From assembly GCA_047967505.1 (NCBI GenBank), contig CM106540.1: a stretch of DNA of 64,000 bases; one strand, given 5' to 3'. Source of the DNA: Dipteris shenzhenensis. Lineage: Eukaryota > Polypodiophyta > Polypodiopsida > Gleicheniales. Positions 46,401 through 56,912 of this stretch are shown here, one piece after another. How positions within the stretch are numbered: position 1 is the stretch's first letter; each line of letters starts with the position of its first letter. A program made the position numbers and the translations under genes. The notes beneath the pieces are model-generated. The model did no database searches. It was not told where the DNA came from and was given only the letters and a program-made list of their open reading frames with translations.

Positions 46401-47862
46401 CTCCGCCTCAGTCTCACTCAGGCCCATCCTAGCTGTCAGGAGGAGATCGATCGCCAGCCGCTTATCTGGAACGGTCAGGTCAGAGATGCCGAGGGCCTTC
46501 AGTTGGGGGAGAGATCACATATCAGGTGGGATGGCTGGATGAGGGGGCCAGCCCGGTCCCTTCGAGTTTGGAGGGATACGTACAGACATCTGGAGACGGC
46601 TGATCTTGCAGACGCAGCTGGAGTTGCACGTGGAGCCCAGGCGAGACGCACGGAGATCGACGGCGCGATCCCAGCTGTTTGGTTGGTTCCACCTGAGCCT
46701 CAGGTCCTCATGCCTGGTGACGCCCGCTGGCTGGGACAGTTCACCCCCCGTGGCATCCCACTGGTGATCGCAGGACGTATGGATGACTCCTCTATCTCCT
46801 TCTTCGCGGTTTTTGGGGATGGACGACTCAGGAGAGAGGATGCGCTCATCGACCCCCTACTCCCATGGCAGAGGGTTCTGGCGTACCGACCCTAGCATCG
46901 AGCAGGACCAGATGCAGCTTTGGCGTCTCTGGCTCTGGGAGGGGCGGGCCTTGTCAGAGCTTGATTGGGACCCAGGAGAGTGGTGGTGGCCAGAGATTGT
47001 GACAGGACAAGGGCCGACTTCCTTCTTCGCCTACAGCACGACTCTGGGTAGGCGAGTTCTTGGGAGGATGCAGAGCCGCCCCCCCACCCAGCGACCCAGC
47101 TGGTACGCACAGGGTATTTCCAGGTTCTTCTTGCAGGCATTCTGAAAGGCCTTGTGGGAGAGTTGGCGGCCGCGGAAGATCTCATACTTCCTGTGGCTTC
47201 TTGCCCACAAAGGCCTTCCAGTGGGGAGCTGGTTGCGGCAGATAGGCCAGGACGAATGCTGCCAGATTTGCCATGCGGATGAGGAGTCACCAAAACAGTG
47301 CCTGTGGAGCTGCACTCGCGCCCAGGAAGTGTGGAGGTGGACTTTCGGGATTCTTACTCGCCCAGCACCAGAGCTAGGATTGATCACTTGGAGCGCGTTC
47401 TGTTGGTGCAGCACCGCACCTGGTCTTCATCACTTATTCGAGGCATGCCAGCAGGACCCCACTTTCCTTATCACACAGGGGACGTGGGGGCCGCTCGAGG
47501 GTATCCCGCAGCACCTAGCAGAGGCTGATACAGGAGTTCGGGAGAGGCAGCCAGTCTGGGAGATTATTAGCAGCATTACAAGGTGGCACATCTGGACCTC
47601 GCGCTGCGCGCAGATCCTCGGTGGCACCTCCTTATCGACTGCCCAGATCATGGCGGAGATTTAGAGTGAGATTATTCATACCCTCAGAGGCCAGTGGGAC
47701 CAGATTCAGGGAGACTCCCGGGCCGGTCAGGAGAAGTGGAGACGCTTCCTCCGGGCTTGGGACACACAGGGCCTCTTCTTCGAGCAGACTACGCAGGGCC
47801 TTCGGTGGCACTACTCACCACCCCGATGGCTATTCATTCACACTTGTCTTATCCCTCCATGA
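43497..47862 (+). pseudogene. LINE-1 ORF2 (endonuclease, reverse transcriptase)
   Basis: The AP-type endonuclease frame 43497-44198 has SWNVNGF, LLLQEHKLS, LNIYAPTD, VGGDFNNLE and ERLDRFYV; the SDHAPV motif follows after a shift (about 44236). RT spans about 44840-46000: FVQDRSILDNVF, LLLDFEKSYDRVDW, VRQGCPLAPYLF and the active site YADDTALYV, largely in one frame from 45363 to 46895. The C-terminal zinc region is at 47152-47350 (WLLAHKGLPVGSWL, CQICHADEESPKQCLW). The protein would nick DNA and prime reverse transcription at the target. Stops near 44198 and 45303 and several shifts inactivate it. Confidence 0.88.
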
Positions 47863-47996
47863 GAGTATGATTTATTCTGCTACCTTTTAGGGCTGTGTCC
47901 GATTTGTGAACGCAGCCCGTCAGCTATAAGCTGACCTTTTGTATCTTGTTCTCGAAGTAATATAATTAGCACTGTTTTTTCGAAAAAAAAAAAAAA
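47863..47996 (+). terminator. LINE-1 3' UTR and poly(A)
   Basis: A short 3' tail with aagtaatataattagcactg, then TTTTTTCGAAAAAA running into the A tract. LINE-2 has the same 3' end. Confidence 0.75.
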
Positions 47997-48961
47997 ACCT
48001 AGATGAATTCAGGAACATTCCCAAACTCATCCTCTAAAAACACAACATAGTGCAGTTTCAATCTCACGATAGTCACTCATAAGATTGAAAACCATAAACT
48101 CCATCACGCATAGCAGGGACTAGCTACTATGACATCCCCACTGACGTCATCAGCACCCAGCAGTGGGTGTAGACCATAGTATAAAAGTATGCTCTCACAC
48201 ATACAAATCCACACACCCACACATACTTGAGCATCCAATGTGAAGCTCAATTCCCAAAAAAATGCTCAGATTAGGTGTAGATGGAATAGAATAGGTCAGA
48301 TTAGCTGGCAAAACTCAAAAGCCCCAAATTTTAGAGAAACCATAACTTCTGATGGCAAAAACCTGCTGGAACCAATTTCGAGGCAGAAGTAGGGGCAAAT
48401 GACATCTGATCAGTACCAAACTTGGTACAGAAGTGTGTTCAGCTGGGGTGACTCCATATAACATGAAAGCCACAAATTTTAGGGAAACTATAACCGCTGA
48501 TGTTCAGAAAAGCTTCTGCCGGAACCATTTCGAGGTAGAAATTAGGGCAAATGACCTCAGATCCAAATGAAACTTAGTACAGGCCTTGGTGCTGGGGTGA
48601 AATGATATATGCAGCAAAATCCAGATTTGGTACAGCAAAACCCTAAGAATCAGTAAAATTGGCAATGCTCATAAAACCTGAGTAATGCTGACTCATACCA
48701 TGGAATTTCCAGAAATTTCTTCAGAGCTTTTGATATGCTGATCAGACTGAGCACAATGATGTAAAAGTCATGCTGATCTGACCACTTTGGAATTTGACCT
48801 AGTATAGGGCTGCCACGGGTATATCTGCAAATCTAGACACCTGGCCACGACAGTTTTTTGCAGGTAGATAGGCCCATGGCTCAAGATGATGTGCTCCAAG
48901 TTTCAAAGCAAACTGATATGATTTCCCCCACAAAATTCCCCAAAAAGTGCTCTGATACCAC
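47997..48961 (-). other. LINE-1 right flank: Gypsy-2 leader and primer-binding site
   Basis: 47997-48008 is the right target duplication of LINE-1. 47997-48278 is the second copy of the leader duplication. No coding sequence is seen to 48948. The complement of a primer-binding site (gctctgatacca) lies at 48949-48960, directly below the presumed 5' LTR, so this is the leader of a minus-oriented LTR element, most simply Gypsy-2. Confidence 0.6.
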
Positions 48962-49608
48962 TGTAACTAAGCTGCTAGCTTAGGTCTAATGTTGTAGGAA
49001 TACCAGTAAATGAATGCACAGGTAAAGTACAGCATGTAGGTTGCAGAAATTCAAGAGCTGAACCATCGAAGTACCTGGGTTGTGTGTAGATCCATAGCTA
49101 GAGGGGGGCTGCACCAGCAACAGGGCTAGGAAAGAAGATTCCTAGGCTAGGAGAAGGCATCCTAGTTCAGCTTGGAGCTACTCAAGCTTCATCTGTAATG
49201 AGTAACCACAAGTTTGCATTAAAAAATGAATTGAGTACACAGTACAGCAGAGCCCCCTTTTATAGGTGTGGGCCTGGCATCAATTACAAGTTTACTTATG
49301 GGATCGCCTCTGATGCCACGTGGCAACTTATGGCTCCCCTTGCTAAAAGACTATTTATTTACAAGCCATTAAGAGGCCCACCATTCTAAAAGCTAAGTAA
49401 GTAAATTTGCCCTTTGTTACATGCCTAAACTGATGGAGCAACCATGTCGCATAGGCAATGTCAAGCCTGAATAAGATTAACATAACTAGAGTTGGTTTAC
49501 ATAACCTAACATTGCAATATTCCTGCAAAACTCTGCTCAATGGTATGGCTAAAGTACTCTGAGAATGTCTTAGTACTACTTAGGATACCTTAAGTACCTG
49601 GTTGCACA
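48962..49608 (-). repeat. Gypsy-2 5' LTR (outer boundary tentative)
   Basis: In minus sense the sequence ends ...GTTACA, one base before the primer-binding site. A TATA-like CCTATAAAAGGGGG is at about 49251-49265. The proposed outer end, TGTGCAAC at 49608, is a guess from the TG start, because no second LTR is available to compare. Confidence 0.45.
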
Positions 49609-50229
49609 AATTTATCCACCTTAAGCCAAAAAAGATACAAGATATAATAGCCTTAGTAATGAACTTCACAACTGAAATACTAGGACTAGCCCATAGAAGA
49701 GTTTGTCCACTTTAAATACTAGAACTAGCTCATAGAAGACATTGTCCACTTTAACAAGGAAAATATAGTGGGGACGAATCAGTGATAAGACAAAATGAAA
49801 AAACCTCATTTAACAAAATCATGAAAAAGTCACAAACTGTACTTAGCAGTTTGAGGTCCACTAATATGGAGAAAAAGGAGACAGGATTTCTTGAAACTCA
49901 CAACCTTGTTCACTAGAGCACACATTATCCAAAACACACTTTCATCCTTCCATTCACCTGGTATGAGTCCGCCTCACCTATGTTTCTGCCATGCTAGCAT
50001 CAACATTTCAAGTAAAAGCAATAAATGCTACCATAGTTACACTAGGATTACCACAAGGACACTTTCTCTTCTTGAAAACATGAAAGCGGTTAGTGACTCT
50101 GAAAAGAAAGTTCACTGCTCTATTTTGGATGTCGGTGCTAAAGCAAAACCCTGAAAGTGTTTTTACAACGTGTATGGGTACCCCCTTGGCCTTGGGTGTA
50201 TTAATCAGGGTGCAAGTGATAGCCAGCTC
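49609..50229. other. No gene seen; includes PPR 3' flank
   Basis: AT-rich non-coding sequence between the gypsy LTR and the stop of the PPR gene. It presumably holds the PPR 3' UTR. No clear polyadenylation signal could be singled out. Confidence 0.4.
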
Positions 50230-52584
50230 TCACTGTGCCCACATAAATTTCTTTAGACTATTAGATCTGTCCTGGGATAGCCAATGCAAATCTGGTACAT
50301 CTCCTTCTTCCCGTATTTTGAAAGAAAGAGCTTCTAGCTTTGCATATATATAATTGCTTTGGGAATGCCCTGTATCCCCTACCAAAAATAATTGCACAAT
50401 TCCGCCAACCTTAGTCCAGCTCTGCCCTGGCCTCTTCCGTGCTTGTTCTTTTAATCTCATTAAATCAACCTGCTTAGCATCCACCTGCATGTGAGAATCT
50501 GCATAGATGTTAGACATCAACACATAAGCTGCAGCATCCATTTTATCCAATTCCACTGCATGTTGAAAGGCCCACATTCCAAGCTCCACATTCCCCCACT
50601 TCCGACAAGCACCCAACACGATGTGCCACAACATGAGATTAGGATTAAACGGCATCTTCTTTATCATCACTACTGCCTTGTCTAATTGGCCTGCACGGCC
50701 AAGGAGATCAACCATGCAAGTGTGGTGCTCAATAGTTGGAGTGATGCCATAGACTTTGCTCATGGCCTCAAAGTATGTCTGGCCCTTCTCCGCTAGACCT
50801 GTGTGACTGCATACAGTAAGAATGCTAAGGAATGTGACCCCATCTGGTTTTATGTCTTCTGCTCTCATTCTGTCAAGCATAAGAAATACCTTTTCACTCT
50901 CTCCTAGCTGGGCATACCCTGCAATAAGTGCATTCCATGAGACTGCGTCTCGAACTGGAAGATTGTCCAACACTTCCTGTGCTGTTGCAAGCAAGCCACA
51001 CTTGGAATACATATCAACCAATGTGTTACCGACAAAATCTCTTTCCAACAACCCCTTTCTTGCAATCTCAGCATGTATTTCTTGACCCTTGTCTATGGCT
51101 CCTACGCTGCCACAAGCTTTCAAGGTGCAAATAAATGTGACTGCATCAGGAGAGATGCCCTCCAAGTGCATCTGTTCGAAACAGTTCAGAGCATCCTCAG
51201 CAAGGGCATGTTCAGCATACCCTCCGATAAGCGCATTCCAGCAGACTGCATCTCGAATAGGAAGTTTGTCGAACACTTCCTGTGCTTTTGCAAGCAAGCC
51301 ACACTTGGCATACATATCAATCAAGGTGCTACCAACAAAAGGATCTCTTTCCAACAAACCATTTCTTGCAATCTCAGCATGTATTTCTTGGCCCTTGTCT
51401 ATGGCTCCTACGCTGCCACAAGCTTTCAAGCTGCAAACAAACGTGACCGCATCAGGAGAGATGCCCTCCAATTGCATCAGTTCGAAACACTTCAGTGCGT
51501 CCTGACCAAGGTCATGTTCAGCATACCCTGCCATAAGTGCAGTCCAGGAGACTGCATTTCGAATTGGAAGTTTGTCGAACACTTCCTGTGCTTTTGCAAG
51601 CAAGCCACATTTGGCATACATATCAACCAAGCTGCTACCAACAAAAGGATCTCTTTCCAACAACCCCTTTCTTGCTATTTCAGCATGTATTTCTCGGCCC
51701 TTGTCTATGGCTCCTATGCTGCCACAAGCTTTTAAGCTGCAAACAAATGTGACCGCACTTGGAGAGACGCCCTCCAATCGCATCTGTTCAAAACAGTTCA
51801 GTGCGTCTTGACCAAGGTCATGTTCAGCATACCCTGCGATAAGTGCATTCCACGAGACTGCATCTCGAGCTGGAAGTTTGTCGAACACTTCATGTGCTTT
51901 CGCAATCAAGCCACATTTGGCATACATATTAACCAAGGTGTTACCAACAAAAGGATTTCTCTCCAACAACCCAATTCTAATAATCTCCGCATGTATTTTT
52001 CGGCCTCTTTCTTTATCTTTCATCCTAGCACAAGCCTTTAGTAAGGCCACGAACGTAAACCCACTAGGATGTACACAATCGTCCTGCATTTTTTGGTGCA
52101 GTATGAAGGCATGCTGCAAGTCCCCACATTTAATATAACCTGTGATGAGAGAAGTCCAGGAATACTCATTCCGATCAACCAACCTATCAAAAACCTGCTG
52201 GGCATCACACATGCGTCCAACTTCCACCAACATTGGGACGAGGTAGTTCCCAAGTGACTCATGAGCGTCCAACCTACTTTTGCGCAGGTAGGCATGCAAG
52301 CGGAGGGCATACGCTGGATTTTTGTGTTTTCTGCACTTGCGCAAGATGCATGTCAAGTTTTCAACCGAAGGCGGCTGGGACATGCGTTCCAAAGAAGCGA
52401 GTGCCTCCTCTAAGCTAAACTCTGGGAGTTGTGCTATGGGACTGTGCATGGCATAAGTTTCAGTCTCCATTTTCTGGAGCGTGCCTTTAACGCAACTCTT
52501 GGTGAGTTTCTGCTTGAAATCTGGGGCTGTTGGGTGTGTGAGCAACAGGTGACAGCAGACGGATGGGTGAAGTACTCCTTCCAT
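50230..52584 (-). CDS. PLS-class pentatricopeptide repeat protein, E-type
   Basis: An intact, intronless 784-residue frame. After an N-terminal region without clear repeats (1-70, possible organelle targeting), PPR motifs run from about 75 to 645. The C-terminus resembles E1/E2 domains (GACRKWGNVELG, YVLMSNIYAD, RPGQSWTKVGGIVQLFLVGD) and stops soon after VPDLHWLSQD, with no DYW deaminase. Four modules of exactly 102 residues repeat, with IHAEI at 197, 299, 401 and 503, almost identical in DNA. The fourth lacks one Pro (LLERDFVGN versus LLERDPFVG), an in-frame codon loss. PPR proteins of this class bind specific organelle RNAs for editing, splicing or stability. I used the first in-frame Met; Met39 is an alternative. 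Retroelements lie on both sides, and it looks like a functional host gene. Confidence 0.9.
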   Translation of the reverse strand: MEGVLHPSVCCHLLLTHPTAPDFKQKLTKSCVKGTLQKMETETYAMHSPIAQLPEFSLEEALASLERMSQPPSVENLTCILRKCRKHKNPAYALRLHAYLRKSRLDAHESLGNYLVPMLVEVGRMCDAQQVFDRLVDRNEYSWTSLITGYIKCGDLQHAFILHQKMQDDCVHPSGFTFVALLKACARMKDKERGRKIHAEIIRIGLLERNPFVGNTLVNMYAKCGLIAKAHEVFDKLPARDAVSWNALIAGYAEHDLGQDALNCFEQMRLEGVSPSAVTFVCSLKACGSIGAIDKGREIHAEIARKGLLERDPFVGSSLVDMYAKCGLLAKAQEVFDKLPIRNAVSWTALMAGYAEHDLGQDALKCFELMQLEGISPDAVTFVCSLKACGSVGAIDKGQEIHAEIARNGLLERDPFVGSTLIDMYAKCGLLAKAQEVFDKLPIRDAVCWNALIGGYAEHALAEDALNCFEQMHLEGISPDAVTFICTLKACGSVGAIDKGQEIHAEIARKGLLERDFVGNTLVDMYSKCGLLATAQEVLDNLPVRDAVSWNALIAGYAQLGESEKVFLMLDRMRAEDIKPDGVTFLSILTVCSHTGLAEKGQTYFEAMSKVYGITPTIEHHTCMVDLLGRAGQLDKAVVMIKKMPFNPNLMLWHIVLGACRKWGNVELGMWAFQHAVELDKMDAAAYVLMSNIYADSHMQVDAKQVDLMRLKEQARKRPGQSWTKVGGIVQLFLVGDTGHSQSNYIYAKLEALSFKIREEGDVPDLHWLSQDRSNSLKKFMWAQ

Positions 52585-53229
52585 AAGCGCTCGGTACGTG
52601 ATCTGTCTGCTTTTGCAGAGGTGTGTTGGTTTCGCATGTATGGTACAGGATGACGCTCAAAGGCGTCGACAAAAGACTACAGCATTGGCACATGGCCCTG
52701 TGAAGGAAAGTGAGACGACAGACAAAAGACATACGAGAAAACAAGAAGAACTCACATTTCAATGGCCAAGACGACCAGGTTAATCTGAGAGATAGCACTT
52801 AATGGAAGTGAAATGCTAATGCAAGGAGAGAATTCATCCATGGCTGAAGGGATAGTGGGCACTTGGGGCCTGTTTCCATGCAGTCCGAATGTTGCCCCCT
52901 TCTTAATGGTTCAAGAGCCCACACGAGTCCAACAAAAATCCATGGATCCAAACTCACATGTGGTGCTTGAAGACGCCTCTCTGATTGAGACGCCGGTGGC
53001 TAGACGAGTCCGATGAAAATCCAAGACGTCGAGCTCCATGCCAGCTCCTGCATAGCCAATGACAAGTTGGCACGTGCCCCACTCGCCATTGCCTCACTCC
53101 ATTAATGCAAACCATCACGTCCCTAGACCCAATGGACTACTCCACCCGGCCAGCCCCTAACCAACACCACCCTCCCTCATATTTCACGACGCGTCTACGA
53201 CGGGCTAGAGACCCGCTCCGCTGGGTCTC
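52585..53229. other. PPR upstream region, no gene seen
   Basis: This would hold the promoter and 5' UTR of the PPR gene. I see no strong TATA box or other gene. The 52813-53016 open frame has no recognisable features. Confidence 0.4.
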
Positions 53230-53541
53230 AAGGTTGCAATCATGGATTGCGTTTAATACATAACATGCATCTAAGTAACTACTACTAATCTCATCAATGC
53301 GAGCACTGACTGGGTCGTGTAACTGCCCTTGTCCTTTCGCATGATTTAGCTACATCCTAATGATTGCCCTATCATGGCCCTTGTATACATACTTGAATAA
53401 ATACTTAACTGCGGTAATAGTGGAGAAAATTTCCACATTGATGTGTGCCTTGTCCTTCAAGGACAGGAAAGGATTAAATGGCACAATCCAACAATTATCT
53501 ACTATACCCCCTTTTACCTGTATCTTCCTATTAGATATCAA
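53230..53541 (-). pseudogene. Helitron helicase-like N-terminal domain fragment
   Basis: The minus strand reads VDNCWIVPFNPFLSLKDKAH, INVEIFSTITAVKYLFKYVY and KGHDRA, followed after a stop by VSARIDEISSSYLDACYV. This matches the conserved Helitron-like N domain of Rep/helicase proteins (VDNRWVVPYNP..L, HINVE, KYLFKYVYKG, D-E-I-x-x-Y-L-D-x-R-Y). The Rep and helicase catalytic parts are absent. It is a truncated rolling-circle transposon remnant. Confidence 0.75.
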
Positions 53542-54129
53542 TGCTCCACTCTCGTGTAACTACGCGGGAACCAACTAACTCTACTTGTAAGCCCCCATAT
53601 GAGGAGAAGGCATTTGAGTAGCTTGGTTATCCGGTAGGTCCTGGTTTGGACACCAGATGGGGGCCATGTGTGGCCTGATGGCTGGACAGCTTCAGATAGA
53701 GTTGGCACACCACTAACTAGGCTACATGCAAGTGCGAGAAGGCATCCCTTGACTGACCGCACTAAGGGTAGACGGAGCATTTCCCGGGGCAGCCACTCTC
53801 AGGTTACCCGGCCCGTTTGGAGCCTCAGATGATCCTGGATGGCTCTTGGCCGAACGGTTCTATCATATGGTCGGTGGCCTATTTCGGGACCGACCCCCAG
53901 TCGACCATTTTGGGCGGACTGGGTCGGTCACCCAATTGAGCCTAACCGACTACGAGTGGTGGCTATATAAGAGCAAGCCCGTGAAGCCCATTTCATCACT
54001 AGCTACAGCAACCCTGATTCCTTAGCATCTAGCCTCCATCTTCTACTGTTTCTAGCACGCCATCGAAGCTTCTTTCACAGGAGCGCACAGTTGGGAGGCA
54101 GCACCATCTATTGTATCAGTTCTACAGTA

Positions 54130-54145
54130 ATCAAATTTTTGATTC
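54130..54145 (+). repeat. LINE-2 target-site duplication, left
   Basis: ATCAAATTTTTGATTC, exactly repeated at 60614-60629 after the poly(A) of LINE-2. The string is itself nearly palindromic (ATCAAA/TTTGAT). Confidence 0.85.
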
Positions 54146-54894
54146 ATTGATCTATAGTAAAGCCTTTAGAACCATGTCGAGCTCCTGCGAGCCTCCCCCT
54201 CCCCTCCCGCACCTCTACCTCCCTTAGCTCCTTCTCCTCACCTCGCCGCTACCGCCGCCCCCCCTTGCACCTCCGCCTCACCCCTGCTTCACTCCCTGCC
54301 TCTCCGCCCTCACCCCCTCGCACCTCCGCCTCACCCCCTCCCACCTCTGCCTCACCCCCTCGCCGCTGCCTCTCCGCCCTCACGCCCCTCGCACCACCGC
54401 CTTACCCCCGCTTCACACCGCCTCCCCCTTGCTACGCCCACCCCCCCCTCGCCGTTCCGTCTCACCCCCCCCTCGCCCCCCCGCTCCACCCTCCCCGCCG
54501 CCCACTCTGCCCCCCCTCCCCGCCCCCCCGCTTTGCCCCCCCGCCCCTCGTCACACCACCTCTGCCCCCTCCCGCCCCTTCGCCCTTCCGCTCCACCCCC
54601 GCCCTTTCCACCCCACCCCGCCCTTTCGCCCCCGCCCCCCCCGCCCTTCCGCTCCACCCCGTCCCCTCCGCCCTACTCTTCCACTCCGCCCCCCTCCCGC
54701 CCTCCCGCCCCACTCCGCCTCTCCCCCGCTCCCGCTCCCGCCTCCTCACCTCACCCGCTCTCCGTCCTCACTCCTCCATCCCGCGCCACCATCCGTCTTC
54801 TTCACACCCAGGCTTCACCCTCCCGCATCTATCCCCCCTTTTTCTAGGTGGCAGCCTCTTCTTCATCGGAAGCCTCGTAGTTTGTCTTGGCGGT

Positions 54895-56790
54895 ATGGTG
54901 GCTCCCTGCCCGGAACCGGAGGCCCAGTCGAGCCCTCCCTCTCCAGATGCCTACCGCATAATCCTGACAGAGCAACAATCATCTCGAGTTTAGGAGGTTG
55001 CCAACGACTTTGCCCTTACCTCTGTGTATGGCAGAGTCATCGGACATTCCCCCTCCAAATCAGTGGCTCCAGTCCACTCTCATGCTAGAGGACGGCCATA
55101 TCGAGGAGGTGGCCCTTATGGGAAGGGGCATCTTCTGGCTCAAACTCTCCAATGCGAAAGCTGCGAGCAACCTGATTGCTGGCTCCCCCACGTCGGTGGA
55201 TGGAAAGATTATCATGATAGTCCCGTGGTACCGTGGATTCAACGCAGCGGATTTTGATGTTCGGTACCGTATACCTCGCCATCCAGTGACGCTAGTTTTT
55301 CCAGGTCTTGCTGCTGAGCTGCGGCCGCGACTGTCAGGGACCTGGGCTCCCACTTTGGCTGGGTTATGCATGACACTTTCGCTGATGCAGTGACTATGGC
55401 AGGAGCCCCCCGAGTCCGTGTGGCTGTGGCGGATCCTGCGACTCTCCCTGCAGTGATCGAGATCGTGACAGATGTTGGCAGCATCACCCAGAGCATGGTA
55501 GTCACCGGACAGCCAGGCCAGTGCCTGAGGTGTCACGGCTTTGGGCACCTGGCGTCTGTTTGTCCACGATTCGCCAGCTCTTCTCAGCCTCCCCCGCCCC
55601 CTCCCTCTCCGCCCCCTCCCCCCCTCCGGGCAGCCACGTCAGGAGGAGCAGAGGCAGCCGGAGTCCGGTCCAGAGTTAGCGGGTGGTTGGACTGAGGTTA
55701 GAAGGAAAAGAGGAAAGAACAAGAAGATTTCTAATAAAGGCAAGGAGGAAGAGGTTACCCAACCCGCAGCAGCACCTCAGAGACCTGACAGGCAGCCGCC
55801 CCAGGGACCTGGGAGAGCTTCTTCTTCGACGGTAGCCCGCCCTTCACAGCCTTAGGTCCCCCTCTCTTTCGTTCCCCAGCCTCTTTCCACTCAGTCCCAG
55901 CCCCCCCCAGCTGCACCCCACTGATCCCGACCCGCAGCTTCAGCCCCCGCCTCTTCCTCCTCAGTCTCCTCCTCCTCAGCCCCAGTTCCAGATGCATCCC
56001 CATCCCCCCCCCCGCCTCTCTCAGCTCCCCTGCAGAGTTAGCTGCACCGACGGCTCCTCAGCCGAGGGCAGCCCCCGCTCCCCCTCCTCCTCCTCCTCCG
56101 CTAGTCGCCATCGAGGAGTCTGAGTCGCCTATCCCCCAGCTGCCTCCCCCTCCCCCTCCACTGGCAGGACACCCTGAGTCTACACCACCACTGGAGCAGG
56201 CTTCTCTGTCCGATAGCCCCTCAGTGGTAGACTCTGATGGGCCTCAGCTTCAGGAGAGAGAGCTTCCTCGCGACTTTTATAGATCTGGCCCCTGTGACTA
56301 CTTGGATGTGGCCGACCTCGGGACCTTCCCTGCTTGCCTCGACATCAGTATCTTCCTGCTCCGCAAAGGGGCGGATGGGAAGATAGCCGCCTTGGCCCCT
56401 AGGGATGGCCCTAGCTTTGCTTTCACGTTCCTCAGCGACGACACCGAGACTTGGACAGACGACTCGGTCTGGGAGGCTCTCAGGGAGCAGACGCACGCTC
56501 AGGTTTGCTCCTGGATAGGCCCGTCCGGTGGGCAGCTTCTCGAGACTCAGTGGTCCGAGGGTGATGTGCGCCTGCGGTGGCGTTGCGCCGCCAAACGCTT
56601 CAGAGTGATTGTGATCCTCAGGCCCCCCCTATCTTGGCCCCTCCCCCAGGATGTCAGAGCCTGGACTCCTCAGAAACTCCGAGCCTTCTACGGGATGACT
56701 ACTTTAGAGATCTCGAGCTGGCTCGAGAAAGCTTTCGCTCATGGCACCAAAGGCCTCTCGCCTTTGCTGAAGGTGTTGAAGAATGGGTAG
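54895..56790 (+). pseudogene. LINE-2 ORF1
   Basis: Begins MVAPCPEPEAQ at 54895 and stops at 54991-54993. The DUF4283-like domain resumes from 55075 in another frame (GRGIFWLKLSNAKAASNL, HPVTLVFPGLAAEL). The zinc knuckle CLRCHGFGHLASVC (about 55525) and basic patch RRKRGKNKK follow. The C-terminal domain is open from 56224 to 56790 (DFYRSGPCDYLDVADLGTF, SVWEALREQTHAQVCSW, WRCAAKRFRVIVIL) and preserves the end that LINE-1 has lost. Confidence 0.8.
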
Positions 56791-56912
56791 GACGACCCTG
56801 CCTCCCCCTCCAAACCTTCTCATAAGCGTCAGCGCCTCCACTCCGATATGTCAGCTTCTTCTTCGACCTCGACCACGAGTAGACAGTTGTTCGCAGCCTC
56901 CTAGTCCTCACC

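Larger units (their letters stand above)
40859..47996 (+). mobile_element. LINE-1: L1-type non-LTR retrotransposon, about 7.1 kb
   Basis: This element is flanked by the 12-base duplication ACCTAGATGAAT and ends in poly(A). It has a C-rich leader (40890-41640), ORF1 with a CCHC knuckle, and ORF2 with AP endonuclease, reverse transcriptase and a terminal zinc motif. It is closely related to LINE-2 and near-identical to it over the RT region. Both begin similarity at gctcctgcgagc and end with ctgttttttcg before the A run. LINE-1 lacks about 170-190 bases of the ORF1 3' end that LINE-2 keeps (56620-56812). Frameshifts make it inactive. Confidence 0.9.

Noticed and set aside
50230-50420. Possible DYW deaminase at the PPR C-terminus
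   Set aside because: The protein ends soon after VPDLHWLSQD. No HxE or CxxC deaminase signature follows in any frame I checked.
51073-51735. 220-codon plus-strand frame opposite the PPR gene
   Set aside because: It mirrors the 306-base PPR modules and reads Cys/Ser-rich nonsense, so it is a shadow of the real gene.
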